From Brachycybe producta (lineage: Eukaryota > Arthropoda > Diplopoda > Playtdesmida > Andrognathidae): DNA of 64,000 nt. Position 1 is the first letter of the stretch. Each line of letters begins with the position of its first letter. The stretch spans positions 16,028,842-16,092,841 of the forward strand of contig JAUPFP010000001.1 in the NCBI GenBank assembly GCA_036925085.1, given 5' to 3'. The notes beneath the pieces were generated by a model, which worked only from the letters and a program-made list of their open reading frames with translations, did no database searches and was not told the DNA's origin. Positions 33,851-45,019 of the stretch are shown piece after piece. Position numbers and translations under genes: made by a program.

Positions 33851-36800
33851 AATGCCCGCCAGATATGGAGGGTACTGAGGGCATAAAATACTCAGGGCAG
33901 ACCAAAACCAAACCACGCCATTGCCGGTCCCCCAGCCCGGGTGCAAAAGTGGAGGGTCGACATCAGGTTGGCAGCCGGTTGTAAAGATTTGCCGAAACAT
34001 ATGATGTTGGTTCGAAATAGTATTCCGAATATGGCTAGGGCGTCCTCCGCCATAAGCGATGCGCAGCTGCAACGCCCGGTGGCGGTGGCAAATTGGCAAT
34101 GGTAACCCCACAGTGGACAGGTGGGGCTAAAGAAGCGAGTCCAGCATCAACAACAAGGAGGTCTTGGAAGTAGCAGTAGAAGTGGAGGTACTAAACTTAG
34201 GTTTGGCACCTGGAATATAGGGAGTTTGACAGGGAAGACTAGGGAGTTATCTAGTGTTCTAAAGGTTAGGAGAGTAAATGTTGCATGTCTGCAGGAGACA
34301 AGATGGAAAGGGAATAAATCCATGGACATTGGGGATGGGTATAAATTAATTTATGCAAGTAGTGAGGAGGGTAGAAATGGAGTGGGAATTGTCCTAGATC
34401 AGGAACTCAGACATAGTGTGGTTGAGGTTAGGCGGATAAATAGTAGGCTGTTAGTAGTAAAGGTAGTTTGGGGTGGCATTGTTATAAATCTAGGTAGTGC
34501 ATATGGCCCCCAGGTTGGATTAGATACAACCAGGAAGCTAGCATTCTGGGAACAGTTTGATGACCTAATGTTGGGCCTGAGTAGGAAGGAATGGGTCATA
34601 ATTGGTGGGGACTTAAACGGACATGTAGGTAGAGGTAGGGAAGGGTATGAAGAGGTACATGGTGGGTGGGGCTATGGAGAGTGAAATAAAGCAGGGGAGA
34701 GTATCCTGGAGGCAGCAGTGGCACATAAGTTAATTTTAGCAAACACACTATTCCAGAAGCGAGAGGAACATTTGATTACTTTAAGAGCAGAGCAGGAGAA
34801 TCTCAGATTGATCTCTTCATGATTCGGAGTGAGGATAGAAACGAGTGCAAGGATTGTAAAGTGATACCGAGTGAAAACTTAGCGGGAAAACATAGGCTAG
34901 TAGTGTTAGACCTAAAACCTAGGGGTGCAAAACAGGTGGTCAGACATAGTGGAGAGACAGCAATTAGGTGGTGGGCATTACCAGACAAGGTGGAATAGTT
35001 TAAGAAAATGGCAGGTAAAATAGCATGGGATTTAGATGGCACTGCAGGAGAGCTGTGGACAAGGGTAGCACAACAGATCCGTCATTGTGGAAACGAGGTA
35101 CTAGGGACAGTACGAGTAGGGGGTCTCGATTAGACAGAGAAACTTGGTGGTGGGATGAGGAGGTACAGATGGCAGTTAAAAAGAAGAAAGATGCTTTCAA
35201 GACTTGGTGGCACGATGGAAGCAGGGAGGCCCAGATAGAATACAAGCGTGCCAAGATAGAGGCCAAACAGCAGGTAGCCTTAGCAAAGCATAAGAAATAT
35301 GCGGACATGTATGCCAAGTTAGGTACCAGAGCAGGAGAAATGGCAGTATATAGAATAGCTAGGGCTCGGGAGAATAAAGGCAGAGATATTGAAAAGGTGG
35401 TGAGTATTAAGGATAATGGGGGCAAAGTATTGTGGGGTAGGGAGCCAGTACGGAACAGGTGGGGGGAATATTTTAGTAAGCTTATGAATGAGGGGGTAGA
35501 GCAGGAGCCTTTCACTGGAAGAAATAATGATAGAGAAGAAGTGGGGCAGGTTAGGGCTGAGGAAATTGTTCAGGCATTGCGAAAAATGAAGCTAGGGAAG
35601 GCTTTAGGGCCAGATGGGATACCAGTAGAGGTGTGGAAGGTCTTGGGGAATGTTGCCATTTCCTGGCTCACAAAGTTATTCAATAGATTGGCTATGGGGG
35701 ATAGAATGCCAGGTGCATGGCGGGACAGCTGGTTAGTGCCTATTTTCAAAGGGAAAGGTGATGTTCAGGAATGTGGGAACTATAGAGGTATTAAATTGAT
35801 GAGTCATACGATGAAGCTTTTGGAGAGAGTAATTGAAGCTCGACTACGGGGTAAAACTGCAATTGGGGGAAGTCAGTTTGGGTTTATGCCAGGAAAATTC
35901 ACAATGCACCCTATTTTTGCCGTAAGGCACGTTATTGAGAAGTTTCGGGCTGCCAAGAAAGAGTTACACATGGTATTTATAGAGATCTAGAGAAAGCCTA
36001 TGACAGAGTACCACGGACGTTATTGTGGGAGGTCTTACAGAAGAAGGGGTGGGTGAGAGTTATATAGATATGGTGAGGGACATGTATAGGGATGCACGGA
36101 CAAGCGTTAAGACTGCCTGGGGGTTCTCTGACAGTTTTCGTGTTATAATTGGTGTGCACCAGGGCTCAGCACTTAGTCCATATCTATTTATTTTGGTCCT
36201 GGATGAGTTACTGGCAGGGGTGAGGCAGGAGGTCCCCTGGTGTATGCTGTTTGCAGATGACATAGTCTTAGTTGGGGAATCCAAATTGGAACTCGAGATA
36301 AGGTTAGAAGAGACTAGGAATGCCTTGGAATCAAAGGGGTTGAAAATAAGTAGGGCAAAAACGGAGGACATGAAATTTCAGTGGGATGGGAAAGAACAGT
36401 TGAATGAGGGGATTAGACTTGGGGACAGTTTAATGCAGCAGGTGCATGACTTCAAATATTTAGGATCTGTGCTGCAAGATAATGGGAGCTTAGACTTAGA
36501 CATCACAAACCGGATAAAAGCAGGTTGGCATAGGCGGAGGCAGGCTAGTGGGGTTTTATGTGACAGGAAGTTACCTATAAAATTGAAGGGAAAGTTTTAT
36601 AGAACAGTAGTCAGACCAGTTATGTTGTATGGGTCAGAATGTTGGGCAATCAAGAAGGTGCATGAGGATAGAATGCAGGTAGCTGAGATGAGAATGCTAA
36701 GGTTTATGAGTGGGGTGACCAGAAGGGATAGGATCAGAAATGATTTTATTAGGGGTAGTGTACGGGTAACAAATATAGTAGAAAATATGCAGGAAAATAG

Positions 36801-37084
36801 GCTGCGGTGGTTTGGGCATGTCCTCAGGAGTGGAGAAGATGGGCTGCTGAGACAGGCAATGAACTTAGACCTGGGAATAAAACGGGGTAGAGGAAGACCC
36901 AAGCAAACCTCTGATGTGGTAGTAAAACGGGATATGGTGGCATGTGGGGTCACTGGGGGCTTGGTGCAAAATCGGAACGAGTGGAGAGTTAGAACCAGCA
37001 AGGCCGACCCTGCTGCTTGCGGGAAAAGGTACAGAAAATGATGATGACGATATGTATGTATATGTATATGTATATATATGTATG
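33815..37084 (+). mobile_element. RTE-clade LINE, near full length, inactivated
   Basis: The 5' end (33815) begins with a hairpin. The single ORF region starts at 34121. Endonuclease: FGTWNIGSLTGK, CLQETRWKG and WVIIGGDLNGHVG up to 34680 (stop at 34682). RT: AEEIVQALRKMKLGKALGPD (35555-35615), GNYRGIKLMSH, then a shift near 35988 before KAYDRVPR, HQGSALSPYLF (36155-36190) and FADD at 36250-36261. The C-terminal block KAGWHRRRQASGVLCDRKLP ... VRPVMLYGSECWAIKK is typical of RTE. The last ORF ends at 37041, followed by a GATGATGATGACGA/TATG tail. At least three breaks. It sits in intron 1 of the transposase-like gene. Confidence 0.9.
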
Positions 37085-37597
37085 TGTGACGGCCCAGTAT
37101 GGCTCCTTTGTGAGCAAAACTAAATTCCCATTGTCGTCTGCTAGGCACCTGTAAATTGGTTGCCAGGCAGACGACAAAATGGCCAGCAAGGGTCACTGTG
37201 CTCCCCCAGGTGGAGCAGCCTCGGGGTGATATATAATGGCGGCAGCCATTATTATCTGGGCAGTTTAGTGAAACCCTTGATGCTGTGTGCAAGGATTAAG
37301 TGCTCCATCATTTTTCAACAGGTGGCCAACATGGCCACTATTCTTCACTTGTTTCCTTTGTGGATGGAGGTCAATGACCTCCTCTCCTGGCTGAATTAGC
37401 CACTAGATTCATCTATTTAATCAGTGAGTGTTTTGTTTATTTTTTTGAATAAATCTATTATTTATTTTCACTCTCTCTACACTGTGTCCGTGTCCTAATT
37501 ATTTCTTATAACACTGGGGAAGTTACCGCGGAGAGGGTGGGGGTTGCCAGTGGGTTTTCACCGTCACCGTCACCGTCCTGTCCGGCATTTCTATCGT
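37085..37597 (+). repeat. 5' LTR of G2 (truncated)
   Basis: Matches 42054-42577 closely; the last ~250 bp of the LTR are missing and the sequence jumps into integrase. Hairpin GGAGGTCA-A-TGACCTCC at 37366-37382. AATAAA near 37447. Confidence 0.85.
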
Positions 37598-38598
37598 CCT
37601 GTCGGTGTATGGCACACCGACTACTTTCATCTCGGATCGTGGATCCCAGTTCTGTAGCAAGGTTTTGTGAAAGTTCCGGGAGTGCTATAATATAGCACAA
37701 CACTTCACGACGGCGTAACATCCGCAAGCTAATGGGCTTGCGGAGCATACGAACAAGACTGTGATGGAAACCATCAAGCGTTACCTTGATCCCCTCAAGC
37801 ACCAACGTGATTGGTGGGAGAAATTGCGGCCCGCCGTGTGGGCCTACAACACTGCGGTGCAGAAGAGCACGGAAGTGTCTACGTACCAATTGTTGTTTGG
37901 GCGTGAGCCAAGGTTGGGGATTGATAATCTCCTTCCTAACGGTCTAGTCCGCGACTTGCCTGACCAGCAAGCCGTGGAGGAGCGTGCTCGTCAAAATTTT
38001 GGCGCCCGCTCAAGCCAGACAGAAGAGCCGGTATGACGCCGGCCGGGTGGAGCCACCCCTGTACCAGCCTGGTAAAAAGGTCTGGATAAAGGATATGGCT
38101 GGGAAGCTCGGTCAAGCCAAGAAGTGGAATTTCGCTTACAAGGCTGTACTGGGTACGGTGGTCTGGCAGGTTTCCGGCCTGGTCTACGAGGTAGAATTCG
38201 TAGATGGGTATGGTCGGAAGGTGCGGGACCGGTTTCTTGTGGATAGCTTGAAGCCGTACATTCCCACATGTGGGGTTCGTGAGGAAGATGGCCTTGGTAG
38301 CTCTGAAACCTCTTCGAACTCTGAAGGGTCCAGTGATGCTGAGTCTGGGTCAGCTGGAAGTGAGAGGAGAGATGATGTCCCTCCAGGACCTTCTGGCCAG
38401 CCTAGCTTGGTGGTGGAGTCAACTGACTCTGAGGCAGAGGAAGCACCTCAGCCCCGGTATTACCTCCGTCCGAGGAAACCCAGGACTTTTGAGGTTATGC
38501 AAGCTTCCTCTGGAGCTCCAATAAGCACCAGGGAGGTGCAGGGACTTGAAGTCCCTGTCCTGGTGGGAGAGAGCAGGTCATTCCCTGGTATGGGATGA
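37598..38598 (+). pseudogene. Gypsy integrase core and C-terminal domain (G2)
   Basis: PTTFISDRGSQFCS (about 37615-37660) holds the second catalytic Asp. ANGLAEHTNKTVMETIKRYL (about 37730-37790) holds the Glu. YNTAVQKSTEVSTYQLLFGR follows. A shift near 38010 leads to RQKSRYDAGRVEPPLYQPGK and a GPY/F-like end (YEVEFVDGYGRK ... VDSLKPYI), then an acidic Ser-rich tail to a stop at 38598. A stop at about 37669 is also present. The zinc-binding N-terminus and first Asp are deleted. The enzyme would insert element cDNA into chromosomes. Confidence 0.85.
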
Positions 38599-39591
38599 GG
38601 ACCTGAACCGGGGAAATAAGGATTGGGAGCACAGTGACCCCTGGACTGGTCACCGCCTGTCTGTCACGGACAAATGGCGGTTGTCCAGGGGGAACTGGGT
38701 GGAGAAATAAACAATTCCCAACTGCAAACTCAAAGAGGAGTCTGCAGACGTTGTTTCTCTAGAAGATTTTTTTCCTGAGTCTTTCCATAGGGATTCATGC
38801 CGTGTATCTGCCCCTAAAAAGGCAGACGACGGTAGAATCTCTATGGTAACAGCAATGGAGGCGGCTAATGTTGTTTTAGCCGCCAAGCCGCCGCTGTTAT
38901 CCATCTCTCCGGTGAAATTAGCGGCTAAACACCATCTTGTTTTTAAATTAAAACTTGGACGGTCGTTTGGCGCTAATTATCGAAAGAAACGTTTATTTCA
39001 CCGAAGAAACGGCAAAGATTCAGGACAGTTGGATGCCACAAAGGGGAATTTCCTTTTCCTGCCCTGTGGCAGTATTATTTTATTGCTTTTGGGTGTGTCA
39101 AGCGGTCATTGACCGCTTGAACACGTGGTTTTGGTGGAGGCGTCACCGTCATGGTTTTGACGGTGATTCTACCACTGACGGGGCCGTGAATAACACGGTG
39201 TTTTACTGCCCGGACACCGTGGAACTTGGTGGTGACCAAGTTCTACGAAGTTTGGACGGTGAAATGGTGTTTTTACACGGTTCTGTCCGGGAAACCACCA
39301 TGGAGAACGGTTTCGACCGTGAACAACGGTGTTCTAACAGACGGAAAGTGGTTTTTCACGGTAGTGGTTCGTGTAAACCACTTCCCAATGAACCTGAATT
39401 GTCGGTGCCGGTATTGGACGGTCCAAACACTTGTTTGGCCGGTTCCGACCGTGCGGATACCATTGGGGACGGCTTTGGCCATGTACCACGGTGCCTGCCC
39501 GGCCGGAAACATTTTTTTGCGGTTTTGGACCATGGAAATTGTTTCCCACCGTAATAGATCGAATGCTGATGGTTTTTTTTTATCTTTTTCA
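38599..39591 (+). other. Spacer with ACGGT/CCGT-rich leader-like sequence (G2)
   Basis: Non-coding by appearance. 39100-39590 is full of ACGGT/ACCGT words and pairs such as CGGTCATTGACCG, as in G1 and the G3 leader. It ends TTTTTTTATCTTTTTCAG|GTAGCC, a strong 3' splice-site-like sequence at 39591. Confidence 0.5.
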
Positions 39592-41980
39592 GGTAGCCAC
39601 GGTGGAGAAGGACGAAACTGGCGGGGGTTTCAGCGGTTCCTCCTCCCTCAGCTCTTTGCATCCGGGTGATGCGGAGCTGTTAGAGTCGGATGCCGCTTGC
39701 TCCCCGGATTCTTTGGGTAGGGCCATAGCTGACTTGGCCGACGGCGGACCTTTGGGTCTGCTATTGGTGGAGGATGCTGTGGTGACCCAGCTGTCCCCTC
39801 GGACCCCTCTGTATTATGGGTCCGTGTGGAGACGGTTGACACCGCCTCCCACCGTGGGATCTCTGAGGGCGACCATTAAGTTGGGAGCCATGAAGATCCC
39901 AGAGGTTGGTGAGCCGGTGCGGGCCAGCACGCCCGTCGAAGAGGTGGCCACTGGTTTGGCAGCTACCTCCTTGGCGAAGTGTGATCCTCCGGCGGACCAA
40001 AGCTGGCTAGAATTGGCTAGCCTGGCTGAGGAAAGCAGGGATGCCTCCTTTGGAGGAACCCTGGTCATAGACACGGAGGCGGAGATGGACACCAAGGAAG
40101 ATGGTGTGGTGCCCTTCTCCAGGCGTTGGCGAGGCCAACGGATCCTCTCTTCAGAGGAATCTTCGGAGTCTGAAGGGAGAGGATCAGGCTCCCTGGGTAA
40201 ACGGTCTGTGACCGGATTCCAGGAGGGTACTCCAGCCCGGAAGGGCAGCCAAATTCCGGTCGACCCTGTTGAGGAGACGGAAGTGGCCTGTCTGGAAAGG
40301 CAGAATGAAGCCGTGCAGTACCAAAAGGCGTCAGGTGGTTTCCTGGCGTCAGATGGGAAACGCTACTTTGTTGGGGAGTACCCTACCCAGCAGTTCAAAT
40401 CGGACAAATCTAAATCCAAAAAGAAGTCCGGAGCTGCTCGGTACATCGCCAGGATGAAAGCCCTCGCGAAGAAGGAGGCACAGTTTTAGAGGACGATGGC
40501 TGCCTTGGCGAAGTTTATGCCGGCAGTTGGTCTTCTCCCTGTGTCACTAGCTCATCCTAAGGGAGCTGCTGGTGCTGCCTGGCCTGTTGGTCAGCCTCCC
40601 GTTTCGGGTTCAGCCGAAGCGGAGGCTGGCTGTTCCGGCTGGCAGTCTGCAACTCCCAAGAGGGACCGAAGAGCAGAAAAGAAGGCCAGTCAGCCTTCTC
40701 CTCCCGCTCCGAGGAAGAGCACTCATGCCAGTGGTGGTGGTGGTCAGGGACAGAAACGTCCCCGCCCTTTCACCCCAACTTTGGCCAGTAATCCGGTGGG
40801 AAAGAAGGCCAAGGCTTCTCGTGGAGGTCCGGCCGGCTTTCCCAACAGAAAGTGGAGCCAGTAGGACCGCTTGCGGTACCACCAGGCACAAGCGGCCAGA
40901 TGTGCTGCCCTTGTCCTGCAGGACAAGAAGGCTGCACGCCGACGAGAGTTTGAGCTCCAGACCTCTCAGTTTCCGCCCCTGCGGGAAGCTGATGCCCGGG
41001 ATCAGCTCAGTACAGGGGAACCTCCCGTCAGAGTTGGTGCCACTCCTATTCCGAGTGCCACAACGGCCGCTGGCCAACAGCGTATCGCCCAAAGGGGGCG
41101 GTACAAACTGCCAAGGCACCTCACCAGGGTGCGGCAGGGACGCTTCGTGGCAACACGAGCATCCTTGACCGTCGGTTTGGCTACGGGAGCTAGTTCAAAG
41201 ACTAGTACAGCTTCGGCTGGAAAGTCTGCGACTAGCAAGTCTGGTCAATCGAAGGGGGCTAACCACCCTGCTAAGACTGACCGGCCTGGTAAGTCTGTGA
41301 GCTTCAGTGCATCCAGCTCACAGCCCGGTTAACCTTCTTCTCATGAGAGGAAAGAAAAGAAAAAGAAAAAGAAGAAAAAGAAGGGCAAGAAGGCCCGTCA
41401 TGAGAAGGAGGGAGGTCCAAAGACTTCCACCTGTGGGTCCCAGGAGACTGGTGGAAGTATCGGGACGGAGGAGGAGGAGTCCCGACACGGTGCGACCGTG
41501 TCGGCCGGGAGCCAACCGGACCATACCCATCAAAGTAGGACGGCGCAGACGGATGGAAGGTCAATGCGAGATGTTGTTCTCGGTACACCTTCCTCCTTCC
41601 CGAAGGTGGTCACGGTACCGAACTTGACGATTCGGTTGGTGGGAACTCTCCACCGGGTCAGCTCACCATTACCTAGCGGTGGGGGCAGCCCGGCGGGAAA
41701 AAGTGACGTTCCTGCCAAACGTGGTCCCGTGCCTTCCATAGGAAGGACACCCTTCTCTCCGGGTCCCGATGATGGGGTCTTTGCGGCCCTAGGACCAGAA
41801 GAAAGAGCCAGGTCTCCCGCACCCGTGGTGCGGAGCCTTCGTATTCAGAAGGAGAGGTCTTTCTGAATAACCGGCTTGGTCTGTGGCAGGACCAGCCGGG
41901 AATGAAGGGGTACCAATACCACGGGTATTATCGCCTGGGAGAGCCACTCCCAGCCCGTTGGTACTCAGACTGAAACTGAG
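39592..41980 (+). pseudogene. ORF-X of G2 (accessory ORF between integrase and 3' LTR)
   Basis: The coding-like region begins after the acceptor-like site with VATVEKDETGGGFSG and SLHPGDAELLES. Conserved blocks shared with G1 follow: SGGFLASDGKRYFVGEYPT (about 40330-40390), KKKSGAARYIARMKALAKKE (about 40420-40480), SGGGGQGQKRPRPFTP, LSTGEPPV...PSATTAAGQ (about 41010-41080), a lysine run near 41350-41390, and NNRLGLWQDQPGM...QYHGYYRLGEPLP (about 41865-41950). Frame changes near 40486, 40864, 41332 and 41866 break it. The predicted product would be about 800 residues, basic and low-complexity, with no signal peptide or membrane helix seen. Function unknown; nucleic-acid binding is a guess from the lysine-rich parts. 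Confidence 0.7.
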
Positions 41981-42053
41981 TGGGGGTCATGGACGCAATC
42001 CTTGCTGGCTCGATTGACCTGATCCTGGGACGGATCAGGGAAGTTTAGAGGAT

Positions 42054-42826
42054 TGTGACGACCCAGTTTTGCTCCTTTGTGAGCAAAACTAAATTCCTAT
42101 TGTCGTCTGCTAGGCACCTGTAAATTGGTTGCCAGGCAGATGACAAAATGGCCAGCAAGGGTCACTGTCCTCCCCCAGGGGGAGCAGCCTGGGGGTGATA
42201 TATAATGGCGGCGGCCATTATTATCTGGGCAGTGTAGTGAAACCCTTGATGCTGTGTGCAAGGATTAAGTGCTCCAACATCTTTCAACAGGTGGCCAGCA
42301 TGGCCACCATTCTTCACTTGTTTCCTTTGTGGATGGAGGTCAATGACCTCCTCTCCTGGCTGAATTAGCCAGGAGATTCATCTATTTAATCAGTGAGTGT
42401 TTTGTTTATTCTTTTGAATAAATCTATTATTTATTTTCACTCTCTCTACACTGTGTCCGTGTCCTAGTTATTTCTTATAATACTGGGGAAGTTACCGCGG
42501 GGAAGGTGGGGGTTGCCGGTGGGTTTTCACCGTCACCGTCACCGTCCTGTCCGGCATGTCTATCGTCTTGTCGGCCGGTGCTTCGCGCACGGTTTATCCA
42601 CGGTAAGATTCATCGGGGATTTGCCGTGGATTACTCGTCCTGTTCGGCGGTCTTTCGTCAGTCGACGTGTGGCGAGGGAGTTGACCTCTAACCGGCAATA
42701 CCCGTGTACACGGACGGGTACAAGAGGAGGGCTGGCCAGCATTTCGACCCATCCCAACGGAGGTCAGGTGGCAGTAAGTAAGCGAAATTTACCGTGGGCA
42801 TTGTAACGACCAGTCGGGTTGTTACA
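42054..42826 (+). repeat. 3' LTR of G2
   Basis: 773 bp, TGTGACGACC...GGTTGTTACA. 5'-proximal hairpin GTTTTGCTC/GAGCAAAAC at 42066-42074/42081-42089. TATATAATGG near 42200 is a likely TATA box and AATAAATC near 42417 a poly(A) signal. Confidence 0.9.
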
Positions 42827-42926
42827 TATGTGTATATGTATATATATATACATGTATATGTATGTATATGTATATGTACATGTATATGTAAATGTATGTG
42901 TATGTATATGTATTTGTATATGTATT

Positions 42927-42987
<61 letters not shown>

Positions 42988-43063
42988 ATATGTATATGTA
43001 TGTATATGTATGCATATATATGTATATGTATGTATATATATGTATATCATATGTATTTGTATG

Positions 43064-43130
<67 letters not shown>

Positions 43131-43140
43131 AGCTATATAT
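42827..43140. repeat. TATG/TA compound microsatellite
   Basis: Continuation of the RTE tail array beyond G2, expanded to about 310 bp. All long ORFs here only translate TATATG/TATATA repeats. Confidence 0.95.
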
Positions 43141-43528
43141 ATATATTGACTATACATGTGTAATAATTAAAAGATTTTAATATTAATTAAAATGAATTAA
43201 CATAAAAAATAATTCAAAGTAACATTTCATTTTTGTAAAGTATTCCAGTATTTTGTTGTGCACTTCCAATAAATTTTCTCAAGGCACTGATGTAGTCAAT
43301 TATCCTGAAAGTGTTGAAACTGTATGTGAAAGTTTTGATGCACATGGATTCAAATGCACTTCAGACGAAACTAACCATATAACATCAGTGCAGATTGAAA
43401 CAAATGGTAAACATAGCTGCAGTATTGTAAATAAATTATTTTACTTATTTATCTTTGACAAGAACTTTTATTTTCGAATCAATTAGACTATATGGATTGT
43501 GAAAACCAGGATATTATTGATGAAGAAA

Positions 43529-44328
43529 TGTGGCAACCTGGTCTGCTCCAATTTTATTTTTGATGGAGCAGACAATTTTCCCTATGGTGGTCTGCCTGAC
43601 AGCTACAGTAGGCTGTTGGGACAGACGCCATTTTGGTGCCAGCAGACCTCTCACCATGAAATCTATGGGTGAGAGGTCAGAAGTGACCTCTGTCCCCTCC
43701 AGGTGGAGTTGCCTGGACATTTCCTGTGGCCTAGTCAACCACAGGATCGGGGCAGTTGGTTGTAGACCAGGATTATGACTAGACCTGTGGGTGGAGGTCT
43801 GATTGACCTCCACTGTCCAGCATCTATTGCATCTTCTTCGTTTTGCCTTGGAAATTAGGCCCTTGGTTGTGAATATCATTCTTGGCTGGAGGGAACTTCC
43901 CAGCCAAGTATCTGTATATAATCACCATTGCCATCAATCATCGTAAGTGTGAATAAATACACTGCTTTTATCTTCACTTACCTGTGTCGTGTCATTTCTT
44001 GGGGAGTTACCGCGAGGGGGTGGGTTTCTGGTTTGGGGAAACTCCACCGTCTTGCTCCGACTTGTTTCGGCCGGTGCTCGTGTCGGCTCGCGGTAGAACA
44101 CCGGTTCTACCGCGAGCCGACACGAGCATATTCTCGGCGTGGCGACGTGGTTTTTCGTCGTGTCCGTCATGGGTGGCTCCTGGAGCCGACACATCCCAAG
44201 GGGAACATCGTGTGGGAGACGGCTACGGGTACGGTCCCGTCCCCGTAAGGAGCCGGTTGCGGTAAGTTTTACGTCCGTTTTGGGGTTTTGCTTACCGGGG
44301 TATTGTAACGGTCCGGCGGGACATTACA
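43529..44328 (+). repeat. 5' LTR of Gypsy-type element G3
   Basis: 800 bp, TGTGGCAACCTGG...GGGACATTACA, close to the solo LTR at 1120-1906. Hairpins at 43791-43799/43805-43813 and 44076-44099/44104-44127 (24 perfect pairs, ACCG loop). AATAAA near 43951. Confidence 0.9.
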
Positions 44329-44329
44329 A

Positions 44330-44346
44330 TTGGTGGAGGCACCGGG
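44330..44346 (+). promoter_or_regulatory. Probable primer-binding site of G3
   Basis: TTGGTGGAGGCACCGGG begins one base after the LTR. TGG is the expected start of a tRNA-primed PBS. I cannot name the tRNA. Confidence 0.5.
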
Positions 44347-44437
44347 TACCTGTACCCCGCCTCTCGCACGGTGATTTACCGTGAATTCGACCGTTTAGTC
44401 GGTCAAATTACCGTGCGGTGCGAGTACGCCACTGGGC

Positions 44438-44942
44438 GCGGACTTTGGTCCGTGGGACAGCGGCGGAAACCACCGTTTCACCATCGATTTACCGTTGTTT
44501 ACCGTGGGGAACGGACTTTGGTCCGTTGTACCGTGGTGAACGGTAAATCTACCGTCGTTTACCGTATTTTTACCGTTGATTGACCGTGGGGAACAGACTC
44601 CGGCCCGTTGCACCGTGGTTAACGGTAAATTTACCGTCGAAGTACCGTGGGGCACGGACTACGGTCCGTGGTACCGTGGTTTTCGGTGGTGTTCGGTATT
44701 TTACCGCAAGTACACCGTGGTGTACGGACTCTTGTCCGTTGGGCCGCGGTAGAAAGTGGTAAAAAGTCTTTTGCCGAGAAGTACACCGTGGGAAACGAAC
44801 TCTTGTCCGTTAGATCGCGGTAGAAACCGGTAAGGTTCGACTCTGACCGTTCCTTACCGTGGGACACGGACTTCTGTCCGCGATACTGCGGTCTCGCACG
44901 GTTCTATTCGTTCGGTATGGTAATTTACGGACTTTTGTCCGT
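44438..44942 (+). repeat. Array of eight hairpins in the G3 leader
   Basis: ACGGAC-nnnn-GTCCGT or close variants start at 44438, 44511, 44593, 44654, 44724, 44795, 44866 and 44927 (spacing 61-82 bp), each in a CCGTGG(GG/TG) context and separated by TTTACCGT words. The array lies between PBS and gag, where packaging or translation signals are found in related elements. Confidence 0.8.
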
Positions 44943-45019
44943 GGGATTACCGTTTTCGACGGTGGAAACTCGAGATCTGGTGGCTTTGTCCAGATTTTAC
45001 CGTTCGTTTACGGTGAAAA

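Larger units (their letters stand above)
37085..42826 (+). mobile_element. Gypsy-type LTR retrotransposon G2 (internally deleted)
   Basis: A 5.7-kb element with TATG target duplications (37081-37084 and 42827-42830), inserted in the TATG tail of the RTE LINE. Order: truncated 5' LTR, integrase, leader-like spacer, ORF-X, purine tract (GGGAAGTTTAGAGGAT, ending 42053) and 3' LTR. The end of the 5' LTR, the PBS, gag, protease and RT are deleted, so it cannot be autonomous. Confidence 0.85.

Noticed and set aside
39592..41980. ORF-X as a retroviral-type envelope gene
   Set aside because: Position fits, but no signal peptide, cleavage site or membrane helix could be seen in any frame.
42688..43180. 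Several long ORFs of Tyr-Ile/Met repeats on both strands
   Set aside because: They only translate the TATG/TA microsatellite.
44330..44346. Naming the tRNA primer of G3
   Set aside because: The PBS-like sequence is visible, but I could not match it to a specific tRNA 3' end with confidence.
44438..44942. CRISPR array
   Set aside because: Repeats are short imperfect hairpins with irregular spacing in an eukaryotic LTR element leader.
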